From positions 3,806 to 65,506 of the forward strand of contig JAFKMU010000063.1 of NCBI GenBank assembly GCA_017305195.1: 61,701 bases of DNA, in the 5' to 3' direction. Source of the DNA: Verrucomicrobiota bacterium. GTDB taxonomy: Bacteria > Verrucomicrobiota > Verrucomicrobiia > Chthoniobacterales > Terrimicrobiaceae. Position numbers and translations under genes: made by a program. The notes under the pieces were generated by a model, which saw nothing but the letters and a program-made list of their open reading frames with translations, was not told where the DNA came from and did no database searches. This document shows, one piece after another, positions 1 to 9,153 of this stretch; within the stretch, counting starts at the first letter, position 1, and each line of letters starts with the position of its first letter.

Positions 1-1087
1 GTCCGGTCGGACTTTCAAAAATTTCGGTAAGGCCCCGTTCGTCAGCTACTGGGTGATTTAAAATCAACTTGAGCAACTCCTTGGCGAGATCGTCAACAGG
101 ATGCTGAAAGACGGGAGCTTTTTTGGCTTTGGCCTGAGCTGATTTTGTCCGACGTTTGCTCGCTTCGTAGCGAATTTTGTCTCGGACTTTTTCCAGCTGG
201 CTGTTGCCAAGATCGTTCAGGGATTCAATCGGCGTGGAATAGCCGACGATATCCCGAGCGAATGAGTAAATCTCTTCCTTGGTCCATCCGAGACCGCCGC
301 CCACCGAATAAATGGTCTTGGTGAGAGCGTTTTTGTACTGCTGAGGTTTTGCCCTTTTAAGACTGGAATCCTTGCTTGCCCGGTATTGAGTCAGCCATTG
401 CTTGGCTTCCTCAAACTTTTCTACAGGAAGGGACTGAAGTCCGTTCTCTTTGGTGCCGAAGGTCTCATTAAATTGATCCCAAACTATTCCTGCCCACTTG
501 CCAAACGCCCTCCTGACCCTCTCGTCGTCCATATGGGATTTTTTGGCAATCAACCGCTCGACAATCTCGTGATGAACCTTGTTCAGTTCTTTGCGTTGAT
601 CCTGAGTGACGTGGCTGTCGTCCGGCACGAATTTGGCCTTTTTCTTCCTGCGCTTGTCCAAAAGTGAGCGTAATCCAGCTGCCACGTTAGCGAAGGCTTC
701 GTCTTCACTGTGCCAATGCTGACTACGAACAGGCCGAGCGTCCTCTGGGAGCGCTTTGAATTGCCTGAGTTCTGGAATCTGCCAATCGCATGGGCGAACG
801 AGGATCGGAACAATGATGGCTTTACTTGCCGCTTGTTTTTCGAGGGCTCGTTTGAACTCCTTTTCGTAGCAATAATCGGAGTTGATGAAGGAAGAACTGA
901 CCAGCAGCAAGAAAAGCCCAGCTTCCGCCATGGCGGTTGAAATCTCGTGATCCACGACCCCACCAGCATCGATTTCACGGTCCGTCCAGGTGTCGATAAA
1001 CCCCTGCCGCCGTAGGGCGGAAAGGTGCTCATGTAGTGCCGTCAAAAACTCGGCGTCGTGATGGGAGTAAGAAACAAAAGCCTTCAT
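1..1087 (-). CDS. TIR-domain protein with phage-type C-terminal region (partial, runs off left edge)
   Basis: An open frame begins at the ATG at 1087 and has no stop before the left edge (about 362 residues visible). Residues 1-143 are a bacterial TIR domain: it opens MKAFVSYSHHDAEF, has the core strand FLLLVSSSF, and YCYEKEF places Glu77 where the catalytic Glu of NAD-cleaving TIR domains lies. Residues about 168-235 resemble the ORF6C domain of phage antirepressors (FGKWAGIVWDQFNETFG, then a LPVEKFEEA stretch). Residues about 251-305 weakly resemble GemA/Mu Gp16-type proteins (LGWTKEEIYSFARDIVG). TIR proteins often act in anti-phage defence by destroying NAD. The domain calls after residue 143 are pattern matches only. 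The gene lies in a less GC-rich stretch beside a tRNA, which suggests transfer. Confidence 0.8.
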   Translation of the reverse strand, partial: MKAFVSYSHHDAEFLTALHEHLSALRRQGFIDTWTDREIDAGGVVDHEISTAMAEAGLFLLLVSSSFINSDYCYEKEFKRALEKQAASKAIIVPILVRPCDWQIPELRQFKALPEDARPVRSQHWHSEDEAFANVAAGLRSLLDKRRKKKAKFVPDDSHVTQDQRKELNKVHHEIVERLIAKKSHMDDERVRRAFGKWAGIVWDQFNETFGTKENGLQSLPVEKFEEAKQWLTQYRASKDSSLKRAKPQQYKNALTKTIYSVGGGLGWTKEEIYSFARDIVGYSTPIESLNDLGNSQLEKVRDKIRYEASKRRTKSAQAKAKKAPVFQHPVDDLAKELLKLILNHPVADERGLTEIFESPTG

Positions 1088-1825
1088 TTTGGTGGTCTCG
1101 GTAAGTCACTTTGAATTGGATGTGTGGCACAGCCAACATAGACATAAACCCGAGAGGCTATCATGCTGCCCGACGGGAGGTCACGCATTCCTGACAGCAG
1201 AGCGTTTGAGCATGAGGCAGATAGACATACAGTTTGAATTTCGGTCGGCTTGTATGAGAAGGAAGTTTTTCCAAGACTATTTCAGCACCCTCTTGGTAGG
1301 CGCGGCAAAACCGTTGTCGCCAATAGGAGAAAAGGGTGAGATTGGATCTCTCAGACGACGCGTCGGCTTCCGAGATAGGGTGTGTAGATGCTCATGTTCA
1401 TTCTGCTTCTGTGTGTCATATTCCACCCGCGCTAGAAACGAGTCTTGGACGAGCGCTCTCTTGTGGGAAGGCTTCCAACACACGACTGACTTTTTATTCA
1501 GCGTGACAAACTTTCTGCGAAAACGCTCCCGAATTGCACTTTCGCATTTTTGGCATCAATCGCCCGCTTTGAGTCCTGCTCCGCCGATTCGGTAATGATC
1601 CGCGATTCAACGATCGTTCGTGGTGCCGAGGGGGGATCGACGGACATTCGCGCAAACGTTCGATTCTGACAGGGACGCACAGTCAAGATGTTGCTTTTTG
1701 CGTGACAATGCGTGACAGCGGGACCAGCGTTTGCCGGTTTTTCCAGCCTTCTCGAAATTGGCACTAAAAAGCCCGCAGGGCTTGTATTTAAGCTGTTCCG
1801 CGGGCGGAAAGAGGGTCTTTTAAAA
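1088..1825. other. Non-coding gap between TIR gene and tRNA-Val
   Basis: About 740 bases without a convincing gene. Reading frames here give Cys-, Phe- and Ser-rich or Arg/Pro-rich products with no recognisable domain. The stretch is less GC-rich than the core and lies on the 3' side of the tRNA gene, the usual side for integrated DNA. Apart from the tRNA terminator I see no integrase, repeat or other signal. Confidence 0.5.
1766..1783 (-). terminator. Rho-independent terminator of tRNA-Val
   Basis: On the minus strand AAGCCC, loop TGC and GGGCTT form a 6-bp GC-rich stem whose last arm continues into a short T tract. It lies 43 bases beyond the tRNA 3' end and is oriented to stop tRNA transcription. 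Confidence 0.7.
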
Positions 1826-1900
<75 letters not shown>

Positions 1901-1922
1901 GTGACGAGCCCTGCATTCAAGC

Positions 1923-1940
1923 GCGTTTTCCGGAAAACGC
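1923..1940. repeat. Perfect 18-bp palindrome GCGTTTTCCGGAAAACGC
   Basis: A fully self-complementary 18-mer beginning 22 bases upstream of the tRNA-Val 5' end. It could be a protein-binding site near the tRNA promoter or a hairpin at the end of a transcript. It has no flanking T tract. Confidence 0.6.
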
Positions 1941-1947
1941 AATAGAA

Positions 1948-1959
1948 GAATCGCGATTC
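1948..1959. repeat. Perfect 12-bp palindrome GAATCGCGATTC
   Basis: A second self-complementary site 7 bases beyond the first palindrome. The pairing of two palindromes so close together is the notable point. The function is unknown. Confidence 0.5.
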
Positions 1960-2203
1960 CTCAAATCTGCGGGCTTTCAAGGGGGGAGAACCGGGTGGGG
2001 GATGCTGCTGGCTGGCGAATATGGGGGAATGGAGATGGCGGGTCGGCGCACTTGTTATGGATGCGGGGCTTGGGGGAGGGTGTTTTTGGGGGGTGGCGGG
2101 AGGTCTTGCCGAGGGGAGATGGGAAAATGTCTGTTTCGCTCCGGGGGAAAGTGCTTTCGTCAGGGAAAAGAAAGGTGTGGTCCCGCTCGCCGGGACTGAT
2201 CGG

Positions 2204-2761
2204 ATGAATCCCTGGAAGCTGCTCCTGGCATTTGCCCCGTGGGTCGTGTTTTTGTTGTTTTCCCTCGGGCATTCGTTGTTTTCGCTGCAAATGGGGGTGG
2301 TGAGCGCGGCCATCGTTGCGGTGGTGATGGGGGTGCTGGGGATTCATCGCGGATTGATTCTCTGGAGCGGGCTGGGGTTTTTTGCGTTTGCCGTGGCGAC
2401 GGTGGTGGTTTCGCCGCATGCGCTGGTGATTCACCACATGGGGGTGTTGGCGAGCGGGTTTCTGCTGGCGATGGCGGTGGTGTCCCTGCTGGCGGGGCAT
2501 CCGTTTACCGAGGCCTATGCGCGAGAGCACACGCCGCAGGAGCTGTGGACCAGCCCGGCATTTCGGAGGGGCTGCGCGGTGACGACGGCGATCTGGGCCG
2601 GTGTGTTTTTGATCAACACGCTTCTGAATGTGGCAAAACTCTCCTGGCCGGCTGGGAGCGTAGTGATTGAAGTGATTGGATACATGGTGCTTGTGACGGG
2701 TGTCTTCGTAACGGATGCGTATGTGAAACGAGCTCGCCGGAGGCGCGAGGCGTCGGTGTGA
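2204..2761 (+). CDS. Multi-pass membrane protein of unknown function
   Basis: 185 residues from the ATG at 2204 (MNPWKLLL). I preferred this start because the longer frame adds a Gly/Trp-rich stretch with no protein-like character. About six hydrophobic segments are visible, starting at residues 5, 28, 50, 72, 128 and 157. A conserved-looking cytoplasmic loop (AYAREHTPQELWTSPAFRR) lies between the fourth and fifth, and the C-terminus is basic. The loop is like that of small uncharacterised membrane proteins sometimes likened to septation protein A. I cannot assign a function. It stands alone, ahead of the peroxiredoxin gene. Confidence 0.65.
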   Translation: MNPWKLLLAFAPWVVFLLFSLGHSLFSLQMGVVSAAIVAVVMGVLGIHRGLILWSGLGFFAFAVATVVVSPHALVIHHMGVLASGFLLAMAVVSLLAGHPFTEAYAREHTPQELWTSPAFRRGCAVTTAIWAGVFLINTLLNVAKLSWPAGSVVIEVIGYMVLVTGVFVTDAYVKRARRRREASV

Positions 2762-2874
2762 CTCCGTACAGTCGCCCGGCGGTTGCGTAGCGATACGCGG
2801 CGGACTGGGGAAGCCGAAGGCTTCGACCAGTTCCGCTTGCAAAGGAGGCGGGGTCGGAGGATTGTCACTCGGAT

Positions 2875-3360
2875 ATGGTACTTGTGCCAGGTGACATCGC
2901 CCCGGATTTCACAGCTCCGGTGGTTGGAGAGGGGTTTGCGGAGGGGGAGAGAGTCACGCTTTCCGCCCTGCGTGGCGCTCCGGTCATCCTGTATTTTTAT
3001 CCGAAGGACGACACGCCGGGATGTACGAAGCAGGCTTGCTCGCTGAGAGACCGCTACTCGGACGTGATTGAAAACGGGGCCCGGGTTTTCGGCGTGAGCG
3101 TCGACCCGGTCGAGAGCCACAAGAAGTTTATCCTGAAGTACAACCTGCCTTTTCCGCTGATCAGCGACACCGACCGGGAGATCGTCCAGGCGTTCGGCGT
3201 GTGGGTCGAGCGCTCCATGTACGGAAAGAAATATTTCGGCACGGAGCGCAGCACGTTTGTGATCAATCCGGAAGGCCGGATCAAATCGATCTACCGTAAG
3301 GTGAAGCCCGAGGAGCATACCGTAACCGTCATCGAGGACCTGCGACACTTTGAACCATGA
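2875..3360 (+). CDS. bcp: Thiol peroxidase of the BCP/PrxQ family
   Basis: 161-residue peroxiredoxin that reduces hydrogen peroxide and organic peroxides in the cytoplasm using thioredoxin. The motif YPKDDTPGCTKQAC contains the peroxidatic Cys50 and the resolving Cys55, the arrangement typical of two-cysteine BCP proteins. The usual start (GDIAPDF) and the later GTERSTFVINPEG stretch are present, and the length is normal. The next gene follows 13 bases after the stop, or overlaps if its upstream TTG is used, so the two are probably cotranscribed. Confidence 0.93.
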   Translation: MVLVPGDIAPDFTAPVVGEGFAEGERVTLSALRGAPVILYFYPKDDTPGCTKQACSLRDRYSDVIENGARVFGVSVDPVESHKKFILKYNLPFPLISDTDREIVQAFGVWVERSMYGKKYFGTERSTFVINPEGRIKSIYRKVKPEEHTVTVIEDLRHFEP

Positions 3361-3373
3361 CACTCTGCTGAGT

Positions 3374-4492
3374 ATGTATGACCGGCTGTCCCAGCTGGTC
3401 GACAAGTTGCCGGAGGGGATGAAAAAGCCCATCCTGCGCGAGATATCGCCCATCCGGGAGGTGTTCCTCGAGCAGCGCCCGGCCCGGCTGATGCTGGTGG
3501 GCAGCGTGGGCAAGAGCGTGCCCGAGTTTCTGCACACTGCCTGCGGGGTGACGGTGGAGACGGGGGAGGCGGCCGATGGGTGGCGCAGCTACAAGCTCTC
3601 CGGCCGCTCGGGCCGCGGCGAGGCGCAGATCCTGGATGCGCGGTTTGACGCCCCGGATGACGTGGTGGCGGCAGCCCTGGCGCATGCCGCGCCGGATGTC
3701 CTGATCTATCTGCGTGAAAATCTCGAGCCCGAGGCGATCTGGACCAAGGCCATCGCCCGGGTGGCCCAGGCCGGGGCGGAGACCCCGATCGTCGGCATCG
3801 CCTATGGCGGCGAGCCGGCCCGGGTCCGCTTGCAGGCCCTCTTTGCCTCCGACCGGCAGTTCTCGCTGCGGCGCTCCGTGGTGAGCCAGCCGGACGAGGA
3901 GGAGTGGAGCGTGGGCGAGGCCATCTCTGCGGTCCTGCCCAATGCCGCGCGGCTGGAGTTTGCCCGCATCGCTGGCGCGAAGAAGGCGCAGACCGAGATT
4001 GCCGGGTCGCTCCTGAAGTCCTTCACCACCGTGTGCGGCGTGATCGGGCTCCAGCCGATCCCGTTGGCGGACATGCCGGTGCTGACGACCTTGCAGACGC
4101 TCATGGTCGGGCTCGTGGTGTATGTCTCGGGCAAGCCGGTCAACGCTCGCCTGATCACGGAATTCCTCGGTGCGCTGGGGCTGAACATCGGCGCGGGAAT
4201 CCTCTTCCGGGAAAGCGCCCGGGCCATCATCAAGATCGTGCCGCTCTGGGGCAATGCCGTCTCGGGTTTCGTGGCCGGGGCCGGGACCTATGCGATCGGT
4301 CGGGCGGCCATCTCGTACTTCATCGAGGAATCTCCGATCGCCGAGACGCAGAAGCTTTTTCACCGTTTGCTCCCGGGTTGGGACGCCTTCAAGCGCCGCC
4401 GCCTGCCGACTCTGAAGGCCGCCCAGACGCTGGAGGCCGAGCAGGCCGAGGCAAAGGCGGCTGCTCCCAAGGAAAACGAGCCGGAGAAATAG
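3374..4492 (+). CDS. DUF697 membrane protein with degenerate GTPase-like N-terminus
   Basis: About 372 residues from the ATG at 3374; an in-frame TTG at 3350 would overlap bcp by 11 bases. Residues about 35-190 resemble a dynamin/Era-like G domain but are eroded: LVGSVGKS replaces a proper P loop and I see no DxxG or NKxD motif. Residues about 220-330 form the DUF697 module, with two hydrophobic segments (TLMVGLVVYVSG; LGLNIGAGILF) and a Gly-rich third (VSGFVAGAGTYAIG). The tail is charged. DUF697 proteins associate with membrane GTPases, but the role here is unknown. Confidence 0.75.
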   Translation: MYDRLSQLVDKLPEGMKKPILREISPIREVFLEQRPARLMLVGSVGKSVPEFLHTACGVTVETGEAADGWRSYKLSGRSGRGEAQILDARFDAPDDVVAAALAHAAPDVLIYLRENLEPEAIWTKAIARVAQAGAETPIVGIAYGGEPARVRLQALFASDRQFSLRRSVVSQPDEEEWSVGEAISAVLPNAARLEFARIAGAKKAQTEIAGSLLKSFTTVCGVIGLQPIPLADMPVLTTLQTLMVGLVVYVSGKPVNARLITEFLGALGLNIGAGILFRESARAIIKIVPLWGNAVSGFVAGAGTYAIGRAAISYFIEESPIAETQKLFHRLLPGWDAFKRRRLPTLKAAQTLEAEQAEAKAAAPKENEPEK

Positions 4493-4525
4493 CGGATCGC
4501 CGGGCGCTGCCGGTGCGCCGGTGGC

Positions 4526-5983
4526 TCAGTAGCCGGTGCGCAATTGCGAAAAGGCGGCCCCGAGCAGCTCGATCACCATGCGGGCGGAGAGTTTTTCCGG
4601 CGAGCTAAAGGGAGCCTCGGCTCCGAGTTCGCCAGCGCGTCCGCAGACCCAGGCACCGAGGACGGCGCTCTTGAGCAGATCGCCGTCGAGCTGTCCGGCC
4701 AGGGCGGCGCAGGTGCCGGTGAGCACGTCGCCCATTCCGCCGCTGGCCATGCCCGGGTTGCCGGTGGAGTTGTAGTAGCATGTCCCGGCGTCGCCGATGA
4801 TGGTGCGGGCGCCCTTGAGCAGGAGCGTGACGGGATGCCGGCTGGTGAAAGCGCGGAACCAGTCCATACGGGAGCGGCCCGCCTGCGGAAAGAGCCGCTC
4901 CATCTCTCCCGGGTGGGGGGTGAGCAGGCGTGGGCCGCGGCAGGCCTTCAGGAGGGAGACATCCTGCGCGACCGCATTGAGCGCGTCGGCATCGACCACC
5001 ATGGGGTGCGGCCATTCGCGCACGAGCGCGAGGATGTCGCTGTCAAAAGCGCGGCCCAGCCCCGGCCCGACGGCGAGGACATTCATCGGCTCGTCGAGGA
5101 CCTCCCGGAAGCTTGCGACCTGCTTCACCATCACCTCCGGGACGCATGATGTGGCGAGCACGGGCTGGATGTCGGCATGAGCGTACACCGTGACGAGCCC
5201 GGCCCCGGCTGCGACGGCGGCGGCGGAGGCAAGGCGTGCGGCGCCGGTCATGCCATGCGAGCCCGCGAGGATGCCGACGCGGCCGCACATCCCCTTGTGC
5301 GTGTCAAAGGCCCGGGGAGGCAGCCAATACTTCAGCTCCTCCGGGGTGGAGAGCCTGGGCATCTCCGCCCGTTCGATCTCGAGGTCGTGCAGGGGGATCA
5401 GGGCGAGACGTCCGACGTGATTCGTCGCGGCATCGGCCGTGAGGCCGCGCTTGGGAGCGCCGATGGTGGCGGTGAGATCGGCCTGCACGCAGGCGGCGGC
5501 AGGTTCCCCGGTGTCGCCATTGAGGCCGCTCGGGATGTCGATGGCCAGCACCCAGGCGTTCTGGCTCAGGCGCAGGGAATTCATCCGCCGGATGGCCGTC
5601 GCCACTTCCGGGCGCGGTTCCCCGGAGACCCCGGTGCCGAGCAGCCCGTCGAGCAGGACGAGCGGGCCGCCGAAGTCTTCGCGGGAAGACAGGTCGAGTG
5701 CGAGCAGGTGCTTGCGGGGGAGTTCCGCGAGATGCTCCGCCGGGTAGGCGAGCTCCACGGTGACATTCCATCCCCAGCGGCGCAGGTGGCGGAGGGCCAC
5801 CAGGGCGTCGCCGCCGTTGTTGCCCTTGCCGCAGTAGGCAATACAGGTGCCCGGGCGGGAGTGGAACTGCCGGACGATGCGGGCGATCCCGAGTCCGGCC
5901 TCCTCCATGAGGTGTTCCGCGCTGACTCCGCGGCTGAAGGCCTCGCTTTCGATCCGTCGCATCTCCTCGCAGGTCACGAGCAT
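4526..5983 (-). CDS. nnr: Bifunctional NAD(P)H-hydrate repair enzyme (epimerase plus ADP-dependent dehydratase)
   Basis: 485 residues. The enzyme repairs damaged hydrated NADH and NADPH. The N-terminal epimerase half (YjeF_N, to about residue 210) has YCGKGNNGGDAL. The C-terminal ribokinase-like dehydratase half has GILAGSHGMTGAARL near residue 238 and the nucleotide/active-site motif NPGMASGGMGDVLTG near residue 420. Length and domain order are those of the fused bacterial enzyme. The gene follows dnaJ by 31 bases on the same strand and probably ends that operon. Confidence 0.93.
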   Translation of the reverse strand: MLVTCEEMRRIESEAFSRGVSAEHLMEEAGLGIARIVRQFHSRPGTCIAYCGKGNNGGDALVALRHLRRWGWNVTVELAYPAEHLAELPRKHLLALDLSSREDFGGPLVLLDGLLGTGVSGEPRPEVATAIRRMNSLRLSQNAWVLAIDIPSGLNGDTGEPAAACVQADLTATIGAPKRGLTADAATNHVGRLALIPLHDLEIERAEMPRLSTPEELKYWLPPRAFDTHKGMCGRVGILAGSHGMTGAARLASAAAVAAGAGLVTVYAHADIQPVLATSCVPEVMVKQVASFREVLDEPMNVLAVGPGLGRAFDSDILALVREWPHPMVVDADALNAVAQDVSLLKACRGPRLLTPHPGEMERLFPQAGRSRMDWFRAFTSRHPVTLLLKGARTIIGDAGTCYYNSTGNPGMASGGMGDVLTGTCAALAGQLDGDLLKSAVLGAWVCGRAGELGAEAPFSSPEKLSARMVIELLGAAFSQLRTGY

Positions 5984-6014
5984 GCGTCTAGTCTAGCAAA
6001 GCGCTGGCGTTGTG

Positions 6015-7160
6015 CTAGCTAAACAAGTCGCGCAGGCGGTCGGTGAAGCTCTTGTGCAGGGGCGTGTTTTCCTCGCCGCAGAGCTGGGCAAAGTGCTCCA
6101 GCGCCTTGCGCTGCTCGCCGTTGAGACGGGTCGGCACCTCGACCTGGACGCGGGCGAGGATGTCGCCGCGGCTGGAACTGCCGAGAGCGGGCATGCCCTG
6201 GCTGCGGATGCGAAAGACGCTGTCTCCCTGCGTGCCCGCGGGGATCTTGAGAGCAACTGCTCCGCTCAGGGTCGGCACGCGCACCTCTCCGCCGAGAGCG
6301 GCGATCGAGAAAGGGATCGGGATTTCGCAATGCAGGTCCATCCCGTCGCGTTGAAAGATCGCGTGTTCCTTGAGGTGGATGACGACGTAGAGGTCGCCCG
6401 ACGCCCCGCCACGCAGGCCGGCTTCGCCGCCTCCGCCGCTGCGGAGCCGCGCTCCCTCGTCGATGCCCGCAGGGATCTTGAGCTTGATGCGCGAGGTGTG
6501 CTCGGTGCGTCCCTCGCCATGGCAGGTTTTGCAGGGTTTCTCGATCACGCTGCCCGTGCCGTGGCAATTCGGGCAGGTCTGTGCGACCTGGAAAAATCCG
6601 CGCGAGGCGACGACCTGGCCGCGACCGCGGCAGACCGAGCAGGTGACGGCGCGGGAGCCCTTTTGCGCTCCGCTGCCGCTGCAATCCTCACAGGTGTCGA
6701 GCTTGCGAATCTCGATCTCCTTTTCGCACCCCGTCCCGGCTTCCTCGAGAGTGATCTGGAGGTCGTACCGCAGGTCCGAGCCCCGCTGGCGCCCGGAGCC
6801 GTCGCCGCCTCCGCCGCCGAAAAATTGCTCAAAGATGCCTCCCGCGCCTCCGGCCGAGCCGAAGACTTCGCGGAACAGGTCAAAGGGATCGTGAAATCCA
6901 CCGCCGCCTCCGCCTCCCATGCCGCCGCCTTGCTGGAAGGCCGCGTGCCCATAGCGGTCGTAGGCCGCCCGTTTCTGGGCGTCCATCAGGATCTCGTAAG
7001 CCTCGCCGAGTTCCTTGAACCGCTCTTCCGCCTCGTGGTCGCCCGGGTTTTTATCCGGGTGAAACTTGATCGCGAGCTTGCGGTAGGATTTCTTGATCTC
7101 CTCTTCCGTGGACTCGCGGCGGACCTCCAGGACTTCGTAGTAGCAGCGCTTGGTCATCAT
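6015..7160 (-). CDS. dnaJ: Chaperone protein DnaJ
   Basis: 381 residues, full length. The cytoplasmic Hsp40 co-chaperone hands substrates to DnaK and stimulates its ATPase. The J domain covers residues 5-72 with the HPD triad in [10 protein letters not shown] Gly/Phe-rich linker follows (residues about 75-120). The zinc region has four CxxCxGxG repeats ([32 protein letters not shown]), then two substrate-binding domains. The start overlaps the grpE stop by 4 bases in GGATGATGA; a second ATG at 7157 is also possible. dnaK is not in this window. Confidence 0.97.
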   Translation of the reverse strand: MMTKRCYYEVLEVRRESTEEEIKKSYRKLAIKFHPDKNPGDHEAEERFKELGEAYEILMDAQKRAAYDRYGHAAFQQGGGMGGGGGGGFHDPFDLFREVFGSAGGAGGIFEQFFGGGGGDGSGRQRGSDLRYDLQITLEEAGTGCEKEIEIRKLDTCEDCSGSGAQKGSRAVTCSVCRGRGQVVASRGFFQVAQTCPNCHGTGSVIEKPCKTCHGEGRTEHTSRIKLKIPAGIDEGARLRSGGGGEAGLRGGASGDLYVVIHLKEHAIFQRDGMDLHCEIPIPFSIAALGGEVRVPTLSGAVALKIPAGTQGDSVFRIRSQGMPALGSSSRGDILARVQVEVPTRLNGEQRKALEHFAQLCGEENTPLHKSFTDRLRDLFS

Positions 7161-7693
7161 CCCTGTGCCGGTCCCTTTGAAACCACCACGCTGGCGGGGC
7201 GGATCAACCGGTCTTTCAACTTGAATCCCTTGCGGATCTGGCGGAGCACCGTGCCCTCGGGGACGGTGTCGCTTTCCTCCTGGGCCATGGCCTCATGGAG
7301 ATTGGGGTCGAAGGGCTTGCCTACCGCGTCCACGGCCTCGATGCCGTAGTCGCGCAGGAAATCCTCGAGCTGCTTGCGCACCATGTCGAGGCCCATGATG
7401 ATGCCCGATGGATCGGTGGCGGTGCGGGCGGCGCCGAGGCCGAGCTCGAAGTTGTCAAAAATCGGCACCAGGCTCTCGACGAGCGAGGCGTTGGCGTAGC
7501 GGATCGCCTCTTCCTTCTCGCGGATGGCGCGCTTGCGGTAGTTATCGAGATCGGCTCGGTTGCGGAGCGCGAGGTCCTTGTACTTTTCCAACTCCGCGGC
7601 GAGATCGAGCTGCGGAGTGGTTTCGTCTCCGGCGGTCTCCGGGGCGTTTTCCACGGTCTGCTGTTCGTCGAGTTTTTCGGAATCGGTGCTCAT
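7157..7693 (-). CDS. grpE: Nucleotide exchange factor GrpE
   Basis: 178 residues. GrpE releases ADP from DnaK. An acidic N-terminal tail (to about residue 25) leads into a long helix ([20 protein letters not shown]) typical of the GrpE dimer stalk. The C-terminal beta domain includes [12 protein letters not shown] and ends in a basic stretch with VVVSKG. It overlaps both neighbours by 4 bases, being translated between the phosphatase gene and dnaJ, so the three are probably translationally coupled. Confidence 0.95.
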   Translation of the reverse strand: MSTDSEKLDEQQTVENAPETAGDETTPQLDLAAELEKYKDLALRNRADLDNYRKRAIREKEEAIRYANASLVESLVPIFDNFELGLGAARTATDPSGIIMGLDMVRKQLEDFLRDYGIEAVDAVGKPFDPNLHEAMAQEESDTVPEGTVLRQIRKGFKLKDRLIRPASVVVSKGPAQG

Positions 7694-9120
7694 TTCTTAC
7701 GAATTGCGATCAAAGTTATGTCGTCGTGTTGCGGATAGTTCCCCACAAAGCTCTTCACGTCATCCGTGATGCGACCGACGATGGCATTCGCCCCATTGGG
7801 CGCGCTGTTTTGCAACAGATCGATCAGGCGGGGCAGCCCATATTCGGCGCCCTCCCGGTTGAGCGCTTCAGTGGCTCCATCCGTGTAAAGAAGCACGCAA
7901 TCGTCGGCATGCAGGTCGAACTGAAAGTCCGCGCAAACTCTATTGAAGACCGTACCGCTGTCAATACCCAGAGCCATGCCTTTGGGGGAGAGCTTCTCGA
8001 TATCGCCCGTGGCTGCGTGGTAGAAGAGGGGGGCGTCGTGGCCGGCGCGGGCGAGCGTCACGCTGTTGTTCTCCGAGTCGAGGATCAGGTACGCCATGCT
8101 GATGAACATGTCCTCCTTGATGTCGGGGTAGAGCTGCTGGTTGACGCGGCGGAGCACCTCGGCAGCGGAGGTCTTGCCCACCGCCTCGCTGCGGATCACG
8201 CTGCGACACATCGCCATGATCAGCGAGGCCGGGACTCCCTTGCCCGACACGTCGGCGATGGCGACGCCGAGGCGGCGGTCGTCGACCTTGATATAGTCGA
8301 GGTAATCGCCGCTCACCTGCCGGGCGGGGACGTTCACGCCGCTCAGTTCGTATCCCGCCATGGCTGGCGGAGCCGAGGGGAGCAGGATGGCCTGGATTTC
8401 GCGGGCGATCTCGAGGTCGTGGTCGAGGCGCTTCTTTTCCCCGGCCTCGAGGTAGACGACCTCGTTGTAGAGGGCGAAGGCCGACTGCTCGGCGATCGTC
8501 TTGAAGACATTCATGTCCTTCTCGGTGAAGGGGGTGCTCATCGGGCCGTTGGCCAGCGCGAGCACGCCGAGGATCTTGCGGCGGTAAATCAGCGGGGCCA
8601 CCATCGCGGAGTGGGCGATGAGCGGGTTATCGGCCGCAGGGTTGGGAATCAGCTCGGCCTCGACATAGAGGCGGGGGCGGGGATCGACCAGGGCGGCCCC
8701 GAGGACGCCTTCCCCCCGGCGGATGCTGCTCAGCCGCAGGTAGCTCTCCAGCGCCATGTGGTTCGTCTCCGCCTGCTGGAGGACATGTTCGGGCACCTCG
8801 TGGAGGGCCGGACATCCCTTGGAGATAAAGCCGGGCACGAGCATCGAGTCCGACTTGTCCATCAGGTAAAGCGCTCCGCCATGGGCATCGAGGATGCGGG
8901 TGGCGGCCTCGACGATGAGGCGGTGCAACTCGGAGGAGCGAACACCCTCGGAGAAGGCCTCTCCGAGTTCATGGAGAAAGTCGAATACACGGTCCTCCTC
9001 CACCTGGAGATCGGCGCGCTGGCGTTCCAGCTCGGCGATGCGCCGCGTGAAGGTATTAAGGACTACCAGCAACGCGATGAAGGCGCCGAAGAAGAGCGTG
9101 AAAAAGATGTAGGTCCACAT
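7690..9120 (-). CDS. Membrane-anchored GAF-PP2C serine phosphatase (RsbU/SpoIIE type)
   Basis: 476 residues. One N-terminal membrane helix (4-26) is followed by a coiled linker, a GAF sensor domain (about 45-220), and a PP2C/SpoIIE phosphatase domain (about 232-476). Metal-binding acids are visible in SGDYLDY (Asp272) and ADVSGKG (Asp290), with later DGATEA and DDITLIAI motifs. Such enzymes dephosphorylate STAS-domain anti-sigma antagonists in partner-switching pathways. The STAS protein encoded just upstream is the obvious substrate. No RsbW-type kinase or sigma factor is seen nearby. The stop overlaps grpE, tying this signalling gene to the chaperones. Confidence 0.9.
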   Translation of the reverse strand: MWTYIFFTLFFGAFIALLVVLNTFTRRIAELERQRADLQVEEDRVFDFLHELGEAFSEGVRSSELHRLIVEAATRILDAHGGALYLMDKSDSMLVPGFISKGCPALHEVPEHVLQQAETNHMALESYLRLSSIRRGEGVLGAALVDPRPRLYVEAELIPNPAADNPLIAHSAMVAPLIYRRKILGVLALANGPMSTPFTEKDMNVFKTIAEQSAFALYNEVVYLEAGEKKRLDHDLEIAREIQAILLPSAPPAMAGYELSGVNVPARQVSGDYLDYIKVDDRRLGVAIADVSGKGVPASLIMAMCRSVIRSEAVGKTSAAEVLRRVNQQLYPDIKEDMFISMAYLILDSENNSVTLARAGHDAPLFYHAATGDIEKLSPKGMALGIDSGTVFNRVCADFQFDLHADDCVLLYTDGATEALNREGAEYGLPRLIDLLQNSAPNGANAIVGRITDDVKSFVGNYPQHDDITLIAIRKK

Positions 9121-9153
9121 TCGGAATGAGCCCCGTCCTCCCGGGCGGCGCGA

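Larger units (their letters stand above)
1901..2203. other. Intergenic region upstream of tRNA-Val with two palindromes
   Basis: About 300 bases between the 5' end of the tRNA and the next gene. It should contain the tRNA promoter (minus strand), which I cannot place with confidence, and it contains the two perfect palindromes listed separately. From about 1985 it is G-rich on the plus strand. Plus-strand frames run through it but look like chance extensions of the next gene. Confidence 0.4.

Noticed and set aside
1089..1595. Plus-strand ORF of 168 codons opposite and upstream of the TIR gene
   Set aside because: Composition is Cys-, Phe- and Ser-rich without hydrophobic periodicity or domain, and there is no ribosome site.
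2021..2203. N-terminal extension of the membrane protein at 2204
   Set aside because: The extension is Gly/Trp-rich, uncharacteristic of protein, and the internal ATG begins a normal membrane segment.
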